A stretch of DNA of 51,996 nt from JAFDVL01 sp043775925 (GTDB taxonomy: Bacteria > Acidobacteriota > Blastocatellia > RBC074): the NCBI GenBank assembly GCA_043775925.1, contig JAYVRW010000306.1, positions 1-51,996 on the forward strand, given 5' to 3'. Below, in pieces: positions 40,372 through 49,038 of the stretch. Position numbers and translations under genes: made by a program. A model generated the notes under the pieces. That model was not told the DNA's origin and ran no database searches. It was given only the letters and a program-made list of their open reading frames with translations. Positions within the stretch are counted from its first letter, which is position 1. The number at the start of each line of letters is the position of its first letter.

Positions 40372-41325
40372 ATGATGAAACTACGTTTCAAGTCTCGTTT
40401 CGTAATATCGTGGCTCCTCCTGAGCACGATATTATTTGCCACTTCCTGTACCGATTTAGGTCCCGTGCAGAATTTCGCTGATCTTGCCGCTGACGCTGGA
40501 CGACGCTTTCCAGTTTTAGCGCGAGATATTAACGGTTCATGTCGCCGCCAAATTTATTATCAACATCTTCGGGATAATCGTTTTTCGCCTGAAAAAATGC
40601 AGATTATGGTTGATCCAACGGCGGGTAGGTTGGACGATGAGGCGATCTTTGCGCCCTGCAAAAATTATGTCGAGCAGGAACCGCGTCTGGTGCAGGCGAA
40701 TGCAGTTTTGTTGAATTATCTGCAATCACTGGCGGCATTGGCTGCCAACGATACGACGGCTTTGGATCGCAGCCTAACCAATGTTACCAGCTCTTTCAAC
40801 GAAGCTGGGATTTTCACTCCGGGCGAAGTCGGAACCGTCAAAGGCGTAGCTGGCTTTATTCTCAAGGCTGCGACGGGCGGTTATCGGCAGGCAAAAATTA
40901 AGGAAGCCGTACAGGAAAATAACGAAAACATCAAAGTTCTCACGGAGTCATTAAGCCGAATCGTCAAGAAAAATTATCAGTTGCAACTGGAAAATGAGCG
41001 CGATGAGTTGCGAAATTACTACGTGACCGGAATGCGCGAATATGCGACCTTTCAGAAATCGCTACCTCGTAGTTCGGCTGATACGGTCATTGATCCATTG
41101 CCGCTCATGACCATCAAGCGGCAGTGGGATGCAGAAGATGGCGAATTGCAAAAACGATTGAAGGCTGCCGCCGCGTATAGCGAAATGATGAGCGAAATCC
41201 AAGCCGCGCATCAGGAAATTTATGAAGGTCGCAACAAGCTTTCTTCGCGCGAAGTCCTGCACAAAGTGCTGGCTTACGGGCTGAAAATTAACTCACTGTC
41301 CGAAACTTTTCGGCGGGCTTTTTAG
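40372..41325 (+). CDS. lipoprotein of unknown function
   Basis: 317 residues from ATG 40372 (ATG 40375 is equally possible), after AAGGAG. An ATG-less longer frame upstream overlaps the sucD terminator. The signal peptide ends in a lipobox, FATSC, so the protein is lipid-anchored at a Cys near res 27. The mature part is mainly helical, with LARDINGSCRRQIYY, a central helix bundle and a charged coiled-coil stretch (about 185-290). No known family. Thirteen bases separate it from the next gene, so the two probably form one unit. Confidence 0.8.
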   Translation: MMKLRFKSRFVISWLLLSTILFATSCTDLGPVQNFADLAADAGRRFPVLARDINGSCRRQIYYQHLRDNRFSPEKMQIMVDPTAGRLDDEAIFAPCKNYVEQEPRLVQANAVLLNYLQSLAALAANDTTALDRSLTNVTSSFNEAGIFTPGEVGTVKGVAGFILKAATGGYRQAKIKEAVQENNENIKVLTESLSRIVKKNYQLQLENERDELRNYYVTGMREYATFQKSLPRSSADTVIDPLPLMTIKRQWDAEDGELQKRLKAAAAYSEMMSEIQAAHQEIYEGRNKLSSREVLHKVLAYGLKINSLSETFRRAF

Positions 41326-41337
41326 GAAAGGAGAATT

Positions 41338-41724
41338 ATGCCAAAATTAACTTCAGATCAAATGTTTCAACTTGCAGAAAGCTTTCACACGTTCGCCCGT
41401 GAATATGGCGACTACCGTTTTGCGGAGTGGGATAATTTAACGGCTGCCCAACGCCGCACGCTGGAGGACAATGAGCGGCTCATGCGTAATTTTTCTTCCA
41501 CGCTGAACGGTTTATCGTTAAAGATGGAATTAGATGATTTGCAGGGAACGCTCGATAAGATTACGAAGGCTTCCGGCAAATTACGGAAGGCGCTGAAAAA
41601 CCCCGCAAATTTGAATCAGGCGCTGAACATCGCGGCGATTATTATTTCACTTGGCTCGGCTGTCGTGACTGCTAATGTAGCCGGAATCCTGACGGGAGTG
41701 GATCGCCTGGTAGATGTCTTATAA
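41338..41724 (+). CDS. helical protein of unknown function, partner of the lipoprotein
   Basis: 128 residues, preceded by AAGGAG. N-terminal helices (SDQMFQLAESFHTFAREYGDYRF) and a central amphipathic region come first, then a C-terminal hydrophobic stretch (ALNIAAIIISLGSAVVTANVAGILTG, about 96-122) that could insert in or lie on the membrane. No signal peptide and no recognised family. The tight linkage to the lipoprotein gene and the hydrophobic tail suggest a membrane-associated pair, perhaps immunity- or toxin-like, which is speculation. Confidence 0.72.
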   Translation: MPKLTSDQMFQLAESFHTFAREYGDYRFAEWDNLTAAQRRTLEDNERLMRNFSSTLNGLSLKMELDDLQGTLDKITKASGKLRKALKNPANLNQALNIAAIIISLGSAVVTANVAGILTGVDRLVDVL

Positions 41725-41776
41725 AGGTACGGTAGGTGTCCCGCCCGCTGAAATTTGACAGGCGGGACGCCTCTCG
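41725..41776. repeat. GGTACGGTAGG(T/C)GTCCCGCC repeat with inverted arm
   Basis: AGGTGTCCCGCC pairs with GGCGGGACGCCT (one mismatch). The same GGTACGGTAGG-x-GTC unit restarts just after the next gene at 42524, and a diverged copy is near 13093. Short dispersed repeat at gene ends. Confidence 0.7.
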
Positions 41777-41857
41777 TAACTTCTCCAGCACTTGCAAAGT
41801 TCGTCACAACGCGATATTCCATGCACGGCTTATTAATTACATTGTAGAGGAGAATAA

Positions 41858-42523
41858 ATGAAGATATTTGTTGATAGCGCAAATTTAGCTGAGATCAAAG
41901 AAGCCGTGAGTTTAGGCATCGTTGACGGAGTGACCACCAACCCATCATTGGTCGCCAAAGAGGGCACAGGCCTTGATTTTAAAGAGCACATGCTGAAGAT
42001 TTGTGAGATTTTGAATAATCCCAAAGCTTCGGTCAGCGCTGAAGTTGTTTCGCTGGATTACGACGCGATGGTGGCTGAAGGTCGGGAACTGGTCAAAATT
42101 CATCCCAGTGTCTATGTCAAATTACCGATGACGAAAGCTGGATTGCAGGCGACGAAAACGCTGTCGAGCGAAGGCATTCGGATCAATCAGACCTTGATTT
42201 TCACTGCTGCGCAGGCGTTGTTATCCGCGAAGGCTGGTTCGTCTTTCGTCAGTCCGTTCATTGGTCGTTTGGATGACATCGGGACGAGCGGAATGAATTT
42301 GATTCAGGAAATTCGTGAGATTTTTGATAACTACGAAATCAAAACGGAAATTCTGGCAGCGAGTATTCGCGGCCCGCTTCATGTGATCGAAGCCGCCCGC
42401 GTCGGAGCCGACATCGGAACCATGCCATACAAAGTCATTGAGCAATTGCTCAAACATCCGCTGACGGATTCAGGGCTGGCGCAGTTCATGAAAGATTGGG
42501 AAAAATCCCAGGCTGCGAAGTAA
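41858..42523 (+). CDS. transaldolase / fructose-6-phosphate aldolase family protein
   Basis: 221 residues, the short TalC/MipB/Fsa size class. MKIFVDSANLAEIKEAVSLGIVDGVTTNPSL, SAEVVSLDYDAMVAEG, YVKLPMTKAGL with the Schiff-base Lys (KLPMT), INQTLIFTAAQALLSAKAG, SPFIGRLDDIG and ILAASIRGPLHVIEAARVGADIGTMPYKVIEQLLKHPLTD are all present. It either exchanges dihydroxyacetone units in the pentose phosphate pathway or cleaves fructose 6-phosphate; sequence alone does not separate the two. AGGAG lies 7 bases before the ATG. Confidence 0.94.
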   Translation: MKIFVDSANLAEIKEAVSLGIVDGVTTNPSLVAKEGTGLDFKEHMLKICEILNNPKASVSAEVVSLDYDAMVAEGRELVKIHPSVYVKLPMTKAGLQATKTLSSEGIRINQTLIFTAAQALLSAKAGSSFVSPFIGRLDDIGTSGMNLIQEIREIFDNYEIKTEILAASIRGPLHVIEAARVGADIGTMPYKVIEQLLKHPLTDSGLAQFMKDWEKSQAAK

Positions 42524-43271
42524 GGTACGGTAGGCGTCTCGCCTGCCTCCTGAAATTATTTTTCTTTTGAAAATTCCGTTGCTGGATTGTGATCCGCAAT
42601 GCAGGTGTCAGCATCAAGCCTGAGGTAGAGCGCAGCAGCGTGAAACCCCGGGCTTTTTGAATTTGCGGCTCCGTCGCCTGATGTATGGAAAGGCTCTGCC
42701 TTTCCATAGGGTCGAAGGGAGAAGGGCTGCGCCCGTTTTCAAGGCTTTTGTAAATATAGGGCAAAAATGTAGAACAGGCTGTCAGCCTGTTCAGCGGCGC
42801 ATTCATGCCGCACTCCGGGCAGACTAACAGTCTGCCGTACATTTATCTCATTTGCTCTAGCGATGATTGACGGGCGCAGCCCTGAGTGTCTCGCTCCCGG
42901 AAAGGCACTACTGCCGTGCTATAACTTCGTGACCACCGAATACCATTGGTTCCTGACCTTTTTTATGTGGAGTGCGGGGGCTTGACACCGCTTTAGCGTT
43001 CCCTGGAAATTATTTCCAATGTTCCATTTTGGTTACGAACGCAAAGCTGCGACAGGTCGCAGCACTCTATAGATTCAGCGCTAGCGGCGCGTCATCTTGG
43101 TAGCAAGCGAACCAATTGAAGAATAAAGCTCCATCGGAGCGGCATCTAAGATACCGCTCCGATGGAGCTTTATTTTCTCGCCTTTATGTTTTCTACCAAG
43201 ATGACGCGCCGCTGGCGCTGGGTTCAGCCTCTACTTGTGATTCCGCTAAATTCTGTCTATCCTCAGCAGTG
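42524..43271. other. repeat-rich intergenic region (748 bp)
   Basis: No gene is supported. In order it holds: a GGTACGGTAGGCGTC unit; a stretch reading GAGCGCAGCAGCGTGAAACC; a perfect 11-bp hairpin TATGGAAAGGC/GCCTTTCCATA (42684-42708); hairpins AACAGGCTG-CAGCCTGTT (42773-42791) and GGCAGACT-AGTCTGCC (42818-42836); the AGTGCGG...GACACCGC repeat (42970-43002); and the nested hairpin element (43076-43220). It looks like a site where small palindromic elements have accumulated. Confidence 0.75.
43076..43220. repeat. nested double-palindrome element
   Basis: The outer arms 43076-43103 and 43193-43220 (CAGCGCTAGCGGCGCGTCAT... and complement) match at 27 of 28 positions. Inside, 43122-43142 and 43154-43174 (AATAAAGCTCCATCGGAGCG + G and complement) are a perfect 21-bp inverted repeat around an 11-base centre. 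Two different hairpin elements appear to have been inserted one inside the other, just before the phosphoglucosamine mutase-like gene. Confidence 0.9.
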
Positions 43272-44618
43272 ATGAAACCCTTAAAAATTGGCATCACAGG
43301 AGTCCGCGGTATCGTCGGCGAAACGCTGACGCCAGAGTTAATCATCGAATTTGCGCAGGCGTTCGGAACCTATTTCGATGGCGGGAAAATGTTGGTCGGA
43401 CGCGATCCTCGCCCGTCAGGATTGATGGTGCGCTCGGCAGTCATTTCAGGCTTGCTGGCTTCAGGCTGCGAAGTGATTGATCTGGGAATTTGCCCGACGC
43501 CGACGCTGCAATTAGCGGTCGAACATCTCAACGCCAGCGGCGGAATTTCGATCACTGCGGGACATAATCCCGCCGCGTGGAATGCGTTGAAATTTGTCCG
43601 GGCTGACGGGCTATATTTGAATTCGATGCAGGCAGAAGAGCTGCTGGATATTTATCACCAAGGCGAATTTCACAAGACCCGACACGATGGAATTCACGCC
43701 GCAATTGGCACGTTTTCCGCCGTAGAAAATCACCTCAACATTTTGAAAAAATCCTTCGACATCGAAGCGATCAAAGCACGGAAATTAACCGTCGCCATTG
43801 ATTGCTGCAACGGAGCGTGTTCGACTTTTGCGCCGCTCTGGTTGCAGGAATTAGGCTGCACTGTACTGGCTTTGAACGATGATCCGACGGCGGCTTTCCC
43901 GCATAATCCAGAACCAAAACCGGAGACCATGGCGCAACTTCGCGCGGTCGTCAAAGCCGGGAAAGCGGACATCGGATTCGCGTTGGATGCCAATGGTGAA
44001 CGCCTCGGAATTGTCACAGAATCTGGCGTACCATTATCCGAGGAACTGACGCTCGCAATTGCCACAGAAATTAAGTTACAAAAAAAATCCGGCGCAGTCG
44101 TGACGCATCTCTCGACGAGTTCGATGATTGAGAAAATCGCCGCACAGCATCACAGCCAAGTCATCCGCACGCCCGTCGGTCAGGCGTACATTTCTGAAGC
44201 CATGCTCGAACATCAAGCCGTTATTGGCGGCGAAGGCAACGGCGCGATTGTCCTGCCTGAAGTTCATTGCACGAATGACAGTGCGGCTGCGATGGGATTA
44301 ATTCTGGAATATCTCGCCAAAACCAGTGAGAAAATTTCTGACCTTGTAAGCCGGCTCCCGAAAGTCGTCATGCTCAAACGAAATCTTCAAATTGCTCCAC
44401 AGCAACTTTTTTCCAAGCTCCAAAATTTGCGTCAGGAAATTGCTGAGAGCGACGCTGTCACGACAGATTTGAGCGACGGAATTAAATTGAGTTGGCGCGA
44501 TGGCTGGCTGCATTTTCGCGCCTCGAATACAGAATCAATGATTCGAATTATCGCCGAAGCTGAGAAGGAAGCACGAGCGCATGAGCTTTTCAATTGGGCG
44601 TTAGATCGCGTGAAGTAG
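43272..44618 (+). CDS. phosphoglucosamine mutase-like protein with substituted catalytic residues
   Basis: 448 residues from ATG 43272 (MKPLKIGITGVRGIVGE). A longer in-frame start at 43116 lies inside the repeat element and is rejected. The alpha-D-phosphohexomutase domains are all recognisable, but key sites differ. The phosphoserine loop TASHNP is TAGHNP (Gly97). The metal loop DxDxDR is DANGER (239-244), so two Asp are Asn/Gly-Glu. The sugar loop is GGEGNG (319-324). The phosphate loop RPSGTEP is RASNTES (416-422). In GlmM/PGM enzymes the Ser carries the phosphate. The protein could therefore be a non-catalytic paralogue or use another mechanism. It is not broken by stops or frameshifts, so it is under selection or recently changed. 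Confidence 0.88.
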   Translation: MKPLKIGITGVRGIVGETLTPELIIEFAQAFGTYFDGGKMLVGRDPRPSGLMVRSAVISGLLASGCEVIDLGICPTPTLQLAVEHLNASGGISITAGHNPAAWNALKFVRADGLYLNSMQAEELLDIYHQGEFHKTRHDGIHAAIGTFSAVENHLNILKKSFDIEAIKARKLTVAIDCCNGACSTFAPLWLQELGCTVLALNDDPTAAFPHNPEPKPETMAQLRAVVKAGKADIGFALDANGERLGIVTESGVPLSEELTLAIATEIKLQKKSGAVVTHLSTSSMIEKIAAQHHSQVIRTPVGQAYISEAMLEHQAVIGGEGNGAIVLPEVHCTNDSAAAMGLILEYLAKTSEKISDLVSRLPKVVMLKRNLQIAPQQLFSKLQNLRQEIAESDAVTTDLSDGIKLSWRDGWLHFRASNTESMIRIIAEAEKEARAHELFNWALDRVK

Positions 44619-44651
44619 TCAACGGGCAGGCTGCCTGTTATACGAAAGATT

Positions 44652-45272
44652 ATGGGAATTTATTCACACCAAATTTTTCCACGACTTCTGGATTGGGCTT
44701 TGGGCAACCCGGAAGCACAAAAACTCCGCCAGGTAACGTTGACCAAATCGCAGGGAAACGTGCTTGAAATTGGATTCGGAACTGGCCTGAATCTCCCGTT
44801 TTATCCGGCTTCAATTAAGCATCTAACCGCGCTTGATTCTGAAAATTTTCTACCCGATTTAGTAGCGGAACGCATTGCAAAATCTGGCTTGAAAGTTGAC
44901 CGTGTGCAGTTGGATGCGGCAGGGAAATTACCCTTCGAGGATCATCGTTTTGACACGGTAGTCAGTACCTGGACAATGTGTTCCATCGCCAATCTTGACG
45001 AGGCTTTGCTGGAAATGCGGCGGATTCTGAAGCCGTCAGGGAAGCTGTTATTTTGTGAGCATGGTCGCAGCGATGATGAGGATACGGCGAAGTGGCAAGA
45101 CCGCCTGAATCCACTCCAGAAGATCATTGGCTGTGGCTGTCATATTAATCGTCCGATCAGTGATTTAATGACGCAGGCAGGCTTTGAAATCGTCGAGCTG
45201 GATCGCTTCGTCATGAAAGATTCGCCGCGAATGATGGGCGAAATGTATTGCGGCAGCGCAAAGGTAAAATAG
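44652..45272 (+). CDS. class I SAM-dependent methyltransferase
   Basis: 206 residues with a Rossmann-type SAM site: NVLEIGFGTGLNLPFYP (motif I, about 37-53), LTALDSE (motif II acidic), LPFEDHRFDTVVSTWTMCSI and LKPSGKLLFCEHG. The sequence resembles UbiE/METTL7-type small methyltransferases (methyltransferase type 11). C-terminal CGCHINRP and FVMKDSPRMMGEMYCGSAKV match a subfamily seen in many bacteria; substrate unknown. It starts 33 bases after the mutase-like gene, so the two may be cotranscribed. Confidence 0.88.
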   Translation: MGIYSHQIFPRLLDWALGNPEAQKLRQVTLTKSQGNVLEIGFGTGLNLPFYPASIKHLTALDSENFLPDLVAERIAKSGLKVDRVQLDAAGKLPFEDHRFDTVVSTWTMCSIANLDEALLEMRRILKPSGKLLFCEHGRSDDEDTAKWQDRLNPLQKIIGCGCHINRPISDLMTQAGFEIVELDRFVMKDSPRMMGEMYCGSAKVK

Positions 45273-45282
45273 AGAGATTTTC

Positions 45283-45368
45283 AACGCAAAGGGACAAGGG
45301 GGCAAAGGATCAAAGCTGCTTACTTGATGAAAATTCTTTGTTCCCTTGATCCTTTGTCCCTTTGCGTT
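45283..45368. repeat. inverted repeat between convergent genes
   Basis: AACGCAAAGGGACAAGG at the left is matched by CCTTTGTCCCTTTGCGTT at the right, with AAGGATCAA/TTGATCCTT also present inside. The right end includes the gpmI stop codon region. It can terminate transcription from both sides; the sequence type (CGCAAAGGGACAAAGG) looks like another dispersed repeat. Confidence 0.7.
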
Positions 45369-46917
45369 AAGATTTCACCAATAAACTTTTTCCAGTCATT
45401 TCTTCCGGTTGCGCCACTCCCAAAACTTCCAAAATCGTCGGCGAAATATCTTCCAGTGCGCCGGTTGGTCGGAGCGTTCCTTTGAAGTCAGGATCGCATA
45501 AAATAAACGGGACGGGATTGCTGGTATGCGCCGTGTGCGGGCCTCCGGTTTCAGGATCAATCATCTGCTCGCAGTTGCCGTGATCGGCAGTAATCATGGC
45601 GGTTCCGTGCAGTATTTCAATGGCGCGAATCACTTTTCCCAAGCATTCGTCAAGCACTTCGACGGCTTTAATCGCGGCGGGTAAATTCCCCGTATGCCCC
45701 ACCATATCAGCGTTGGCAAAATTGATGATATAGGCGTCAGTTTTATTTTCTGATAAGGCCTGGCAGATTTTGTCCGCTACGATATAGGCTGACATTTCAG
45801 GCTGTAAATCGTATGTCGGAACTTTTGGCGAAGGCACTAAAATGCGACTTTCGTGATCGAATTGGGCTTCGATGCCGCCATTAAAAAAGTAAGTCACATG
45901 CGCATATTTTTCAGTTTCCGCGATGCGCAAATTTTCGACTCCGGCTTTGGCAAATACGTCCGCGAGAATATTGGTGAGTGATTGCGGAGCGAAGGCGATT
46001 GGCGATGTGAATGTCCGGTCGTATCTTGTAAAAGTTGTAAAATGGAGCGGCGAAATAAATTCACGAGCGAATCCGTCAAACTCTTCCACGGTCAAAGCTC
46101 TGGTAATTTCGCGGGCGCGGTCGGCTCTAAAATTAAAGAAAATTACCGAATCATCTTCCCCGATTGTTGCAAGCGGTTTGCCGTCTTCGCCAATGATGGC
46201 AGTAGGTTCGATGAATTCATCCATCACACCTGCGCTGTACGACGCTTCAATTCCGGCGATAGGATCAGCGACTAAATTCCCTTGACCCTTCGTCAATAAA
46301 TTGTAAGCGCGTTCGACCCGTTTCCACCGATTATCACGATCCATGACATGGTAGCGCCCACAGATTGAAGCGACACGACCTACACCAATTTCATTCATTT
46401 TTGCCATTAATTCACCAACATAACGCTTGGCAGAATTCGGAGCCGTGTCGCGTCCATCGGTGAAGCAGTGAACAAAAACGCGCTCAATCCCGCGTAATTT
46501 GGCGAGTTGCAGCAGGGCGTACAAATGCTCTTGATAAGAATGAACGCCGCCGTCTGACACTAATCCCATTAAATGCAGAGCAGAAGTTTTGGCAGCATCC
46601 ATTGCGGCAACGAGTGTTAGATTCGTATTAAAAGTTCCCGCTGCAATCGCCAAATCAATGCGGGTGATGTCCATTTGCACGACGCGACCTGCGCCCATGT
46701 TGAGATGTCCAACTTCGGAATTTCCGAATTGTCCGCAGGGCAATCCAACCCGTTCACCGGAGCCTTCGATCAAGGTGTGTGGATATTTTTTGTAATATTC
46801 GTCAAGGTTTGGTGTATTCGCCTGCGCGATGGCGTTGCCTTCAAATTTTTCAGAATAACCAAAGCCATCAAGAATAATGAGTGCGACGGGGCGTTTTTTT
46901 AAAGTGATATTTGCCAT
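45367..46917 (-). CDS. gpmI: 2,3-bisphosphoglycerate-independent phosphoglycerate mutase
   Basis: 516 residues from ATG 46917 (MANITLKKRPVALIILDGFGY). The longer frame to 47049 reads through a repeat and is rejected. Alkaline-phosphatase-type metal motifs are visible: LIILDGFGYSE, the phosphoserine loop GNSEVGHLNMGAGR, VSDGGVHSYQEH, HCFTDGRDTAPNS, FFNFRADRAREIT, NFANADMVGHTGN and MITADHGNCEQM, with the lid region between. It interconverts 3- and 2-phosphoglycerate in glycolysis with two Mn ions. It is the only glycolytic gene of the lower branch here. Confidence 0.97.
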   Translation of the reverse strand: MANITLKKRPVALIILDGFGYSEKFEGNAIAQANTPNLDEYYKKYPHTLIEGSGERVGLPCGQFGNSEVGHLNMGAGRVVQMDITRIDLAIAAGTFNTNLTLVAAMDAAKTSALHLMGLVSDGGVHSYQEHLYALLQLAKLRGIERVFVHCFTDGRDTAPNSAKRYVGELMAKMNEIGVGRVASICGRYHVMDRDNRWKRVERAYNLLTKGQGNLVADPIAGIEASYSAGVMDEFIEPTAIIGEDGKPLATIGEDDSVIFFNFRADRAREITRALTVEEFDGFAREFISPLHFTTFTRYDRTFTSPIAFAPQSLTNILADVFAKAGVENLRIAETEKYAHVTYFFNGGIEAQFDHESRILVPSPKVPTYDLQPEMSAYIVADKICQALSENKTDAYIINFANADMVGHTGNLPAAIKAVEVLDECLGKVIRAIEILHGTAMITADHGNCEQMIDPETGGPHTAHTSNPVPFILCDPDFKGTLRPTGALEDISPTILEVLGVAQPEEMTGKSLLVKS

Positions 46918-46974
46918 GAGTTTGTTTGTCCAATTTATGAATGAGAATTGAATCGCGCATTGTAGCCTTGCCCG

Positions 46975-47150
46975 CCAATGTAGTGCAACCAGCCATGGCT
47001 GCGACAGCGTTTGCGCAGCAAAGGCTAATCTATGACATTTCTGAATCAATAGTCGAAAGTGTAGTTGCCGCCAGAGTTGTGATGAAGAAATAAGTTAGCC
47101 TCTGCGAAGCGCAAAGGCTGTCGCAACTTAGGCAGGATTGCGCTACATGG
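46975..47150. repeat. MITE-like element with about 60-bp imperfect inverted copies
   Basis: 46975-47034 and the complement of 47090-47150 share ATGTAG-x-GCAA, GCC, TGCGACAGC-x-TTTGCGC and AGGCTAA blocks in the same order. The spacer of about 55 bases has no gene. The right end reaches into the last codons of the amidase gene and provides its final Met and stop codon. Confidence 0.7.
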
Positions 47151-48321
47151 GAGCGCTCCATTTTACTTCAATCGTTTTTCTTATGTTCGGCAATGCGTGA
47201 AATAGCTTGTCCCCTGGACATTGCGTCCCGGTGCAAGCGCTTGATGCCTTAGATTCATTTGCTTCGCGATGCCCCGAAATCGTTGGTAAATTCAGTCGTG
47301 TACTTGGATGATAGCTTGTCCCGTTAGGTTTCAATCCAAACTCAGAACACTTTGCTTTCAGTAATATTACAAGGCTGTCGAGCATTTTTTTACCCGGCAA
47401 AGTTGAAGAATAATTGCCCAGCAAAGCAATGCCAAGCGTCCCCGTATTCGCGCAACTAAAATGGGTGCCGAGCGATTTATCTCCGCCCGCTTTGCCTTCG
47501 TAAATGACGCCGTTGGGGTCAATCAAATAGTGATAACCAAGATCGCGCCAGCCGTTGGTGGAGGCGTGAAAATTCCAGATGCAGCGCACCATCGCGGGAT
47601 AGTCTTTATAATCATTATTCGTTGCGGTGTGATGAATAATCAGGTGACGGACGGGCGCATTTTGCGCTTTGATTTTTGGCGCAGTTTCTCCGTCTGGACA
47701 GAACCACGCGGTACGATTCACGATCTTATCTGGCGCGGGTGAAGTAAAAGAGCTTGGTGTCGCTCCGGGGCTGATAAATCTGAATTTCAGGTTCTTCAAA
47801 ATCGGCGCGGAATATTTTTCATCACGCTCCATTTCGACGCGGTATTGAATGAATTTACTCTCTACCGGAAAGAAAAATAATCCGGCTTTGGTGCGCGGAT
47901 CACCGTCGAGACTCGAAGCTTGCCATTCGCTCCAAACTTGCTTGTCTATTGATGATCGAACGCTGATAGTCAGTTTTGCTTTAGGATTTATCTCTGCTTG
48001 CCATTTCGCAGAAAGCGCAAGAAAGGGCGAAGGATCAGCCAGCGAAACAGGTAACGGTTCAGAGATAAAAGAAGCAGTGTTAGTTTCTTTTTCGAGGCTT
48101 ACTCCGGCTGGCAAAATCTTCAGATTGGATTGTTCAGAAGTTGAAAATCCTTGCTTGAAATCAAGACTTAATTCTTCGGCGCGAACGGTTGGGTTTTGTG
48201 TGGCTTCGACTGTAGTCGCAGGGGGCGTTTCCTGGCTCTGCGGTTTCGTCGTTTCAGGCTGACGATTGCATGAAGCGAAAAAAAAGATGCACAGCGCCAA
48301 TCCAAAAAAAGTTTTCGTCAT
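47143..48321 (-). CDS. lipoprotein N-acetylmuramoyl-L-alanine amidase / PGRP-domain protein
   Basis: 392 residues from ATG 48321, chosen because it gives a lipoprotein signal, MTKTFFGLALCIFFFASCN (lipobox FASC). A longer frame to 48429 lacks sense. After a Pro/Thr-rich linker and a beta-type domain (about 60-190) comes an Amidase_2/PGRP domain: HLIIHHTATNNDY (Zn His), WRDLGYHYLIDPNGVIYEGK, NTGTLGIALLGNY, ISGHREA (Zn His) and TQCPGDKLFHALP (Zn Cys). All three zinc ligands and the Tyr are present. It cleaves the amide bond between muramic acid and the stem peptide at the cell envelope; role in wall turnover or bacterial competition. Confidence 0.92.
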   Translation of the reverse strand: MTKTFFGLALCIFFFASCNRQPETTKPQSQETPPATTVEATQNPTVRAEELSLDFKQGFSTSEQSNLKILPAGVSLEKETNTASFISEPLPVSLADPSPFLALSAKWQAEINPKAKLTISVRSSIDKQVWSEWQASSLDGDPRTKAGLFFFPVESKFIQYRVEMERDEKYSAPILKNLKFRFISPGATPSSFTSPAPDKIVNRTAWFCPDGETAPKIKAQNAPVRHLIIHHTATNNDYKDYPAMVRCIWNFHASTNGWRDLGYHYLIDPNGVIYEGKAGGDKSLGTHFSCANTGTLGIALLGNYSSTLPGKKMLDSLVILLKAKCSEFGLKPNGTSYHPSTRLNLPTISGHREANESKASSACTGTQCPGDKLFHALPNIRKTIEVKWSAPM

Positions 48322-48433
48322 AGCGGATGGAATATAAAGCAGCTTCGTGAAGGCCGCAAATAATTTTGATTGACGTGGGCGCGAAAGTGCATAGACTTTG
48401 CTGCGACAGCCCTGATTGATAGGAGTCAAAATT

Positions 48434-49018
48434 ATGAATTATCCCTTGGAGTTTTCCTTTAAATTATTGGCTATTTCGTCGCAGATTTACGTGCGTGATA
48501 ACACCGGAAAGCTAACCTGTTACGTCAAACAGAAATTGTTCAAGCTGAAGGAAGCCATTACTGTTTATGCCGATGAAGCACAACAGCAACCTCTGTATAA
48601 AATCAATGCTGACCGGGTGCTTGATTTTTCTGCGAATTACAACTTTTCAGATGCGCAGGGCAATCACGGCGGATCAATCAAGCGGCAGGGAATGCGTTCA
48701 TTCTGGAGTGCGCACTACGACATTAATGTTGGGAACATGCCTGCTTTTACTGTCCGTGAAGCGAATCCGTGGATCAAAGTGGTAGATGCGTTGGTGGGCG
48801 AGCTTCCGATTATTGGAATGTTCACGGGATACTTGTTTCATCCGGCGTATATTGTCACGCGAAATAATGGGGAGGAGGTCATGCGGATTGAAAAGCAACC
48901 AGCGTTCTTCGAGGGAAAATTCAGAGTTGATCGTCTGGCAGAATTGAGCGAACAGGAAGAGCTTTGTTGTGTCCTGGGCTTGATGATGCTCGTTTTGCTG
49001 GAACGTGCACGCGGATAA
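48434..49018 (+). CDS. LURP-one / phospholipid scramblase-like family protein
   Basis: 194 residues from ATG 48434, preceded by AGGAGT; in-frame ATA/ATG codons upstream are less likely. The pattern LEFSFKLLAISSQIYVRDNTGKLTCYVKQKLFKLKEAITVYADE, PLYKINADRVLDFSANYNF, GHP-like HPAYIV and a final hydrophobic helix fits the tubby-like beta-barrel LURP-one-related fold, known in plants and bacteria (YxjI). Biochemical role unclear; lipid or nucleotide binding has been proposed for the fold. Divergent from the amidase gene, single-gene unit. Confidence 0.85.
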   Translation: MNYPLEFSFKLLAISSQIYVRDNTGKLTCYVKQKLFKLKEAITVYADEAQQQPLYKINADRVLDFSANYNFSDAQGNHGGSIKRQGMRSFWSAHYDINVGNMPAFTVREANPWIKVVDALVGELPIIGMFTGYLFHPAYIVTRNNGEEVMRIEKQPAFFEGKFRVDRLAELSEQEELCCVLGLMMLVLLERARG

Positions 49019-49038
49019 ACGTGCAATAAACTAAAAGT

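Noticed and set aside
42486..42842. 118-codon minus-strand frame
   Set aside because: It crosses several dispersed repeats and hairpins and has no protein-family features.
43116..43271. Upstream extension of the phosphoglucosamine mutase-like gene
   Set aside because: The extra 52 codons are translated palindromic repeat; family members begin at MKPLKIGITGVRG.
46918..47049. Upstream extension of gpmI
   Set aside because: It is translated from repeat DNA; homologues begin at MANITLKKRP.
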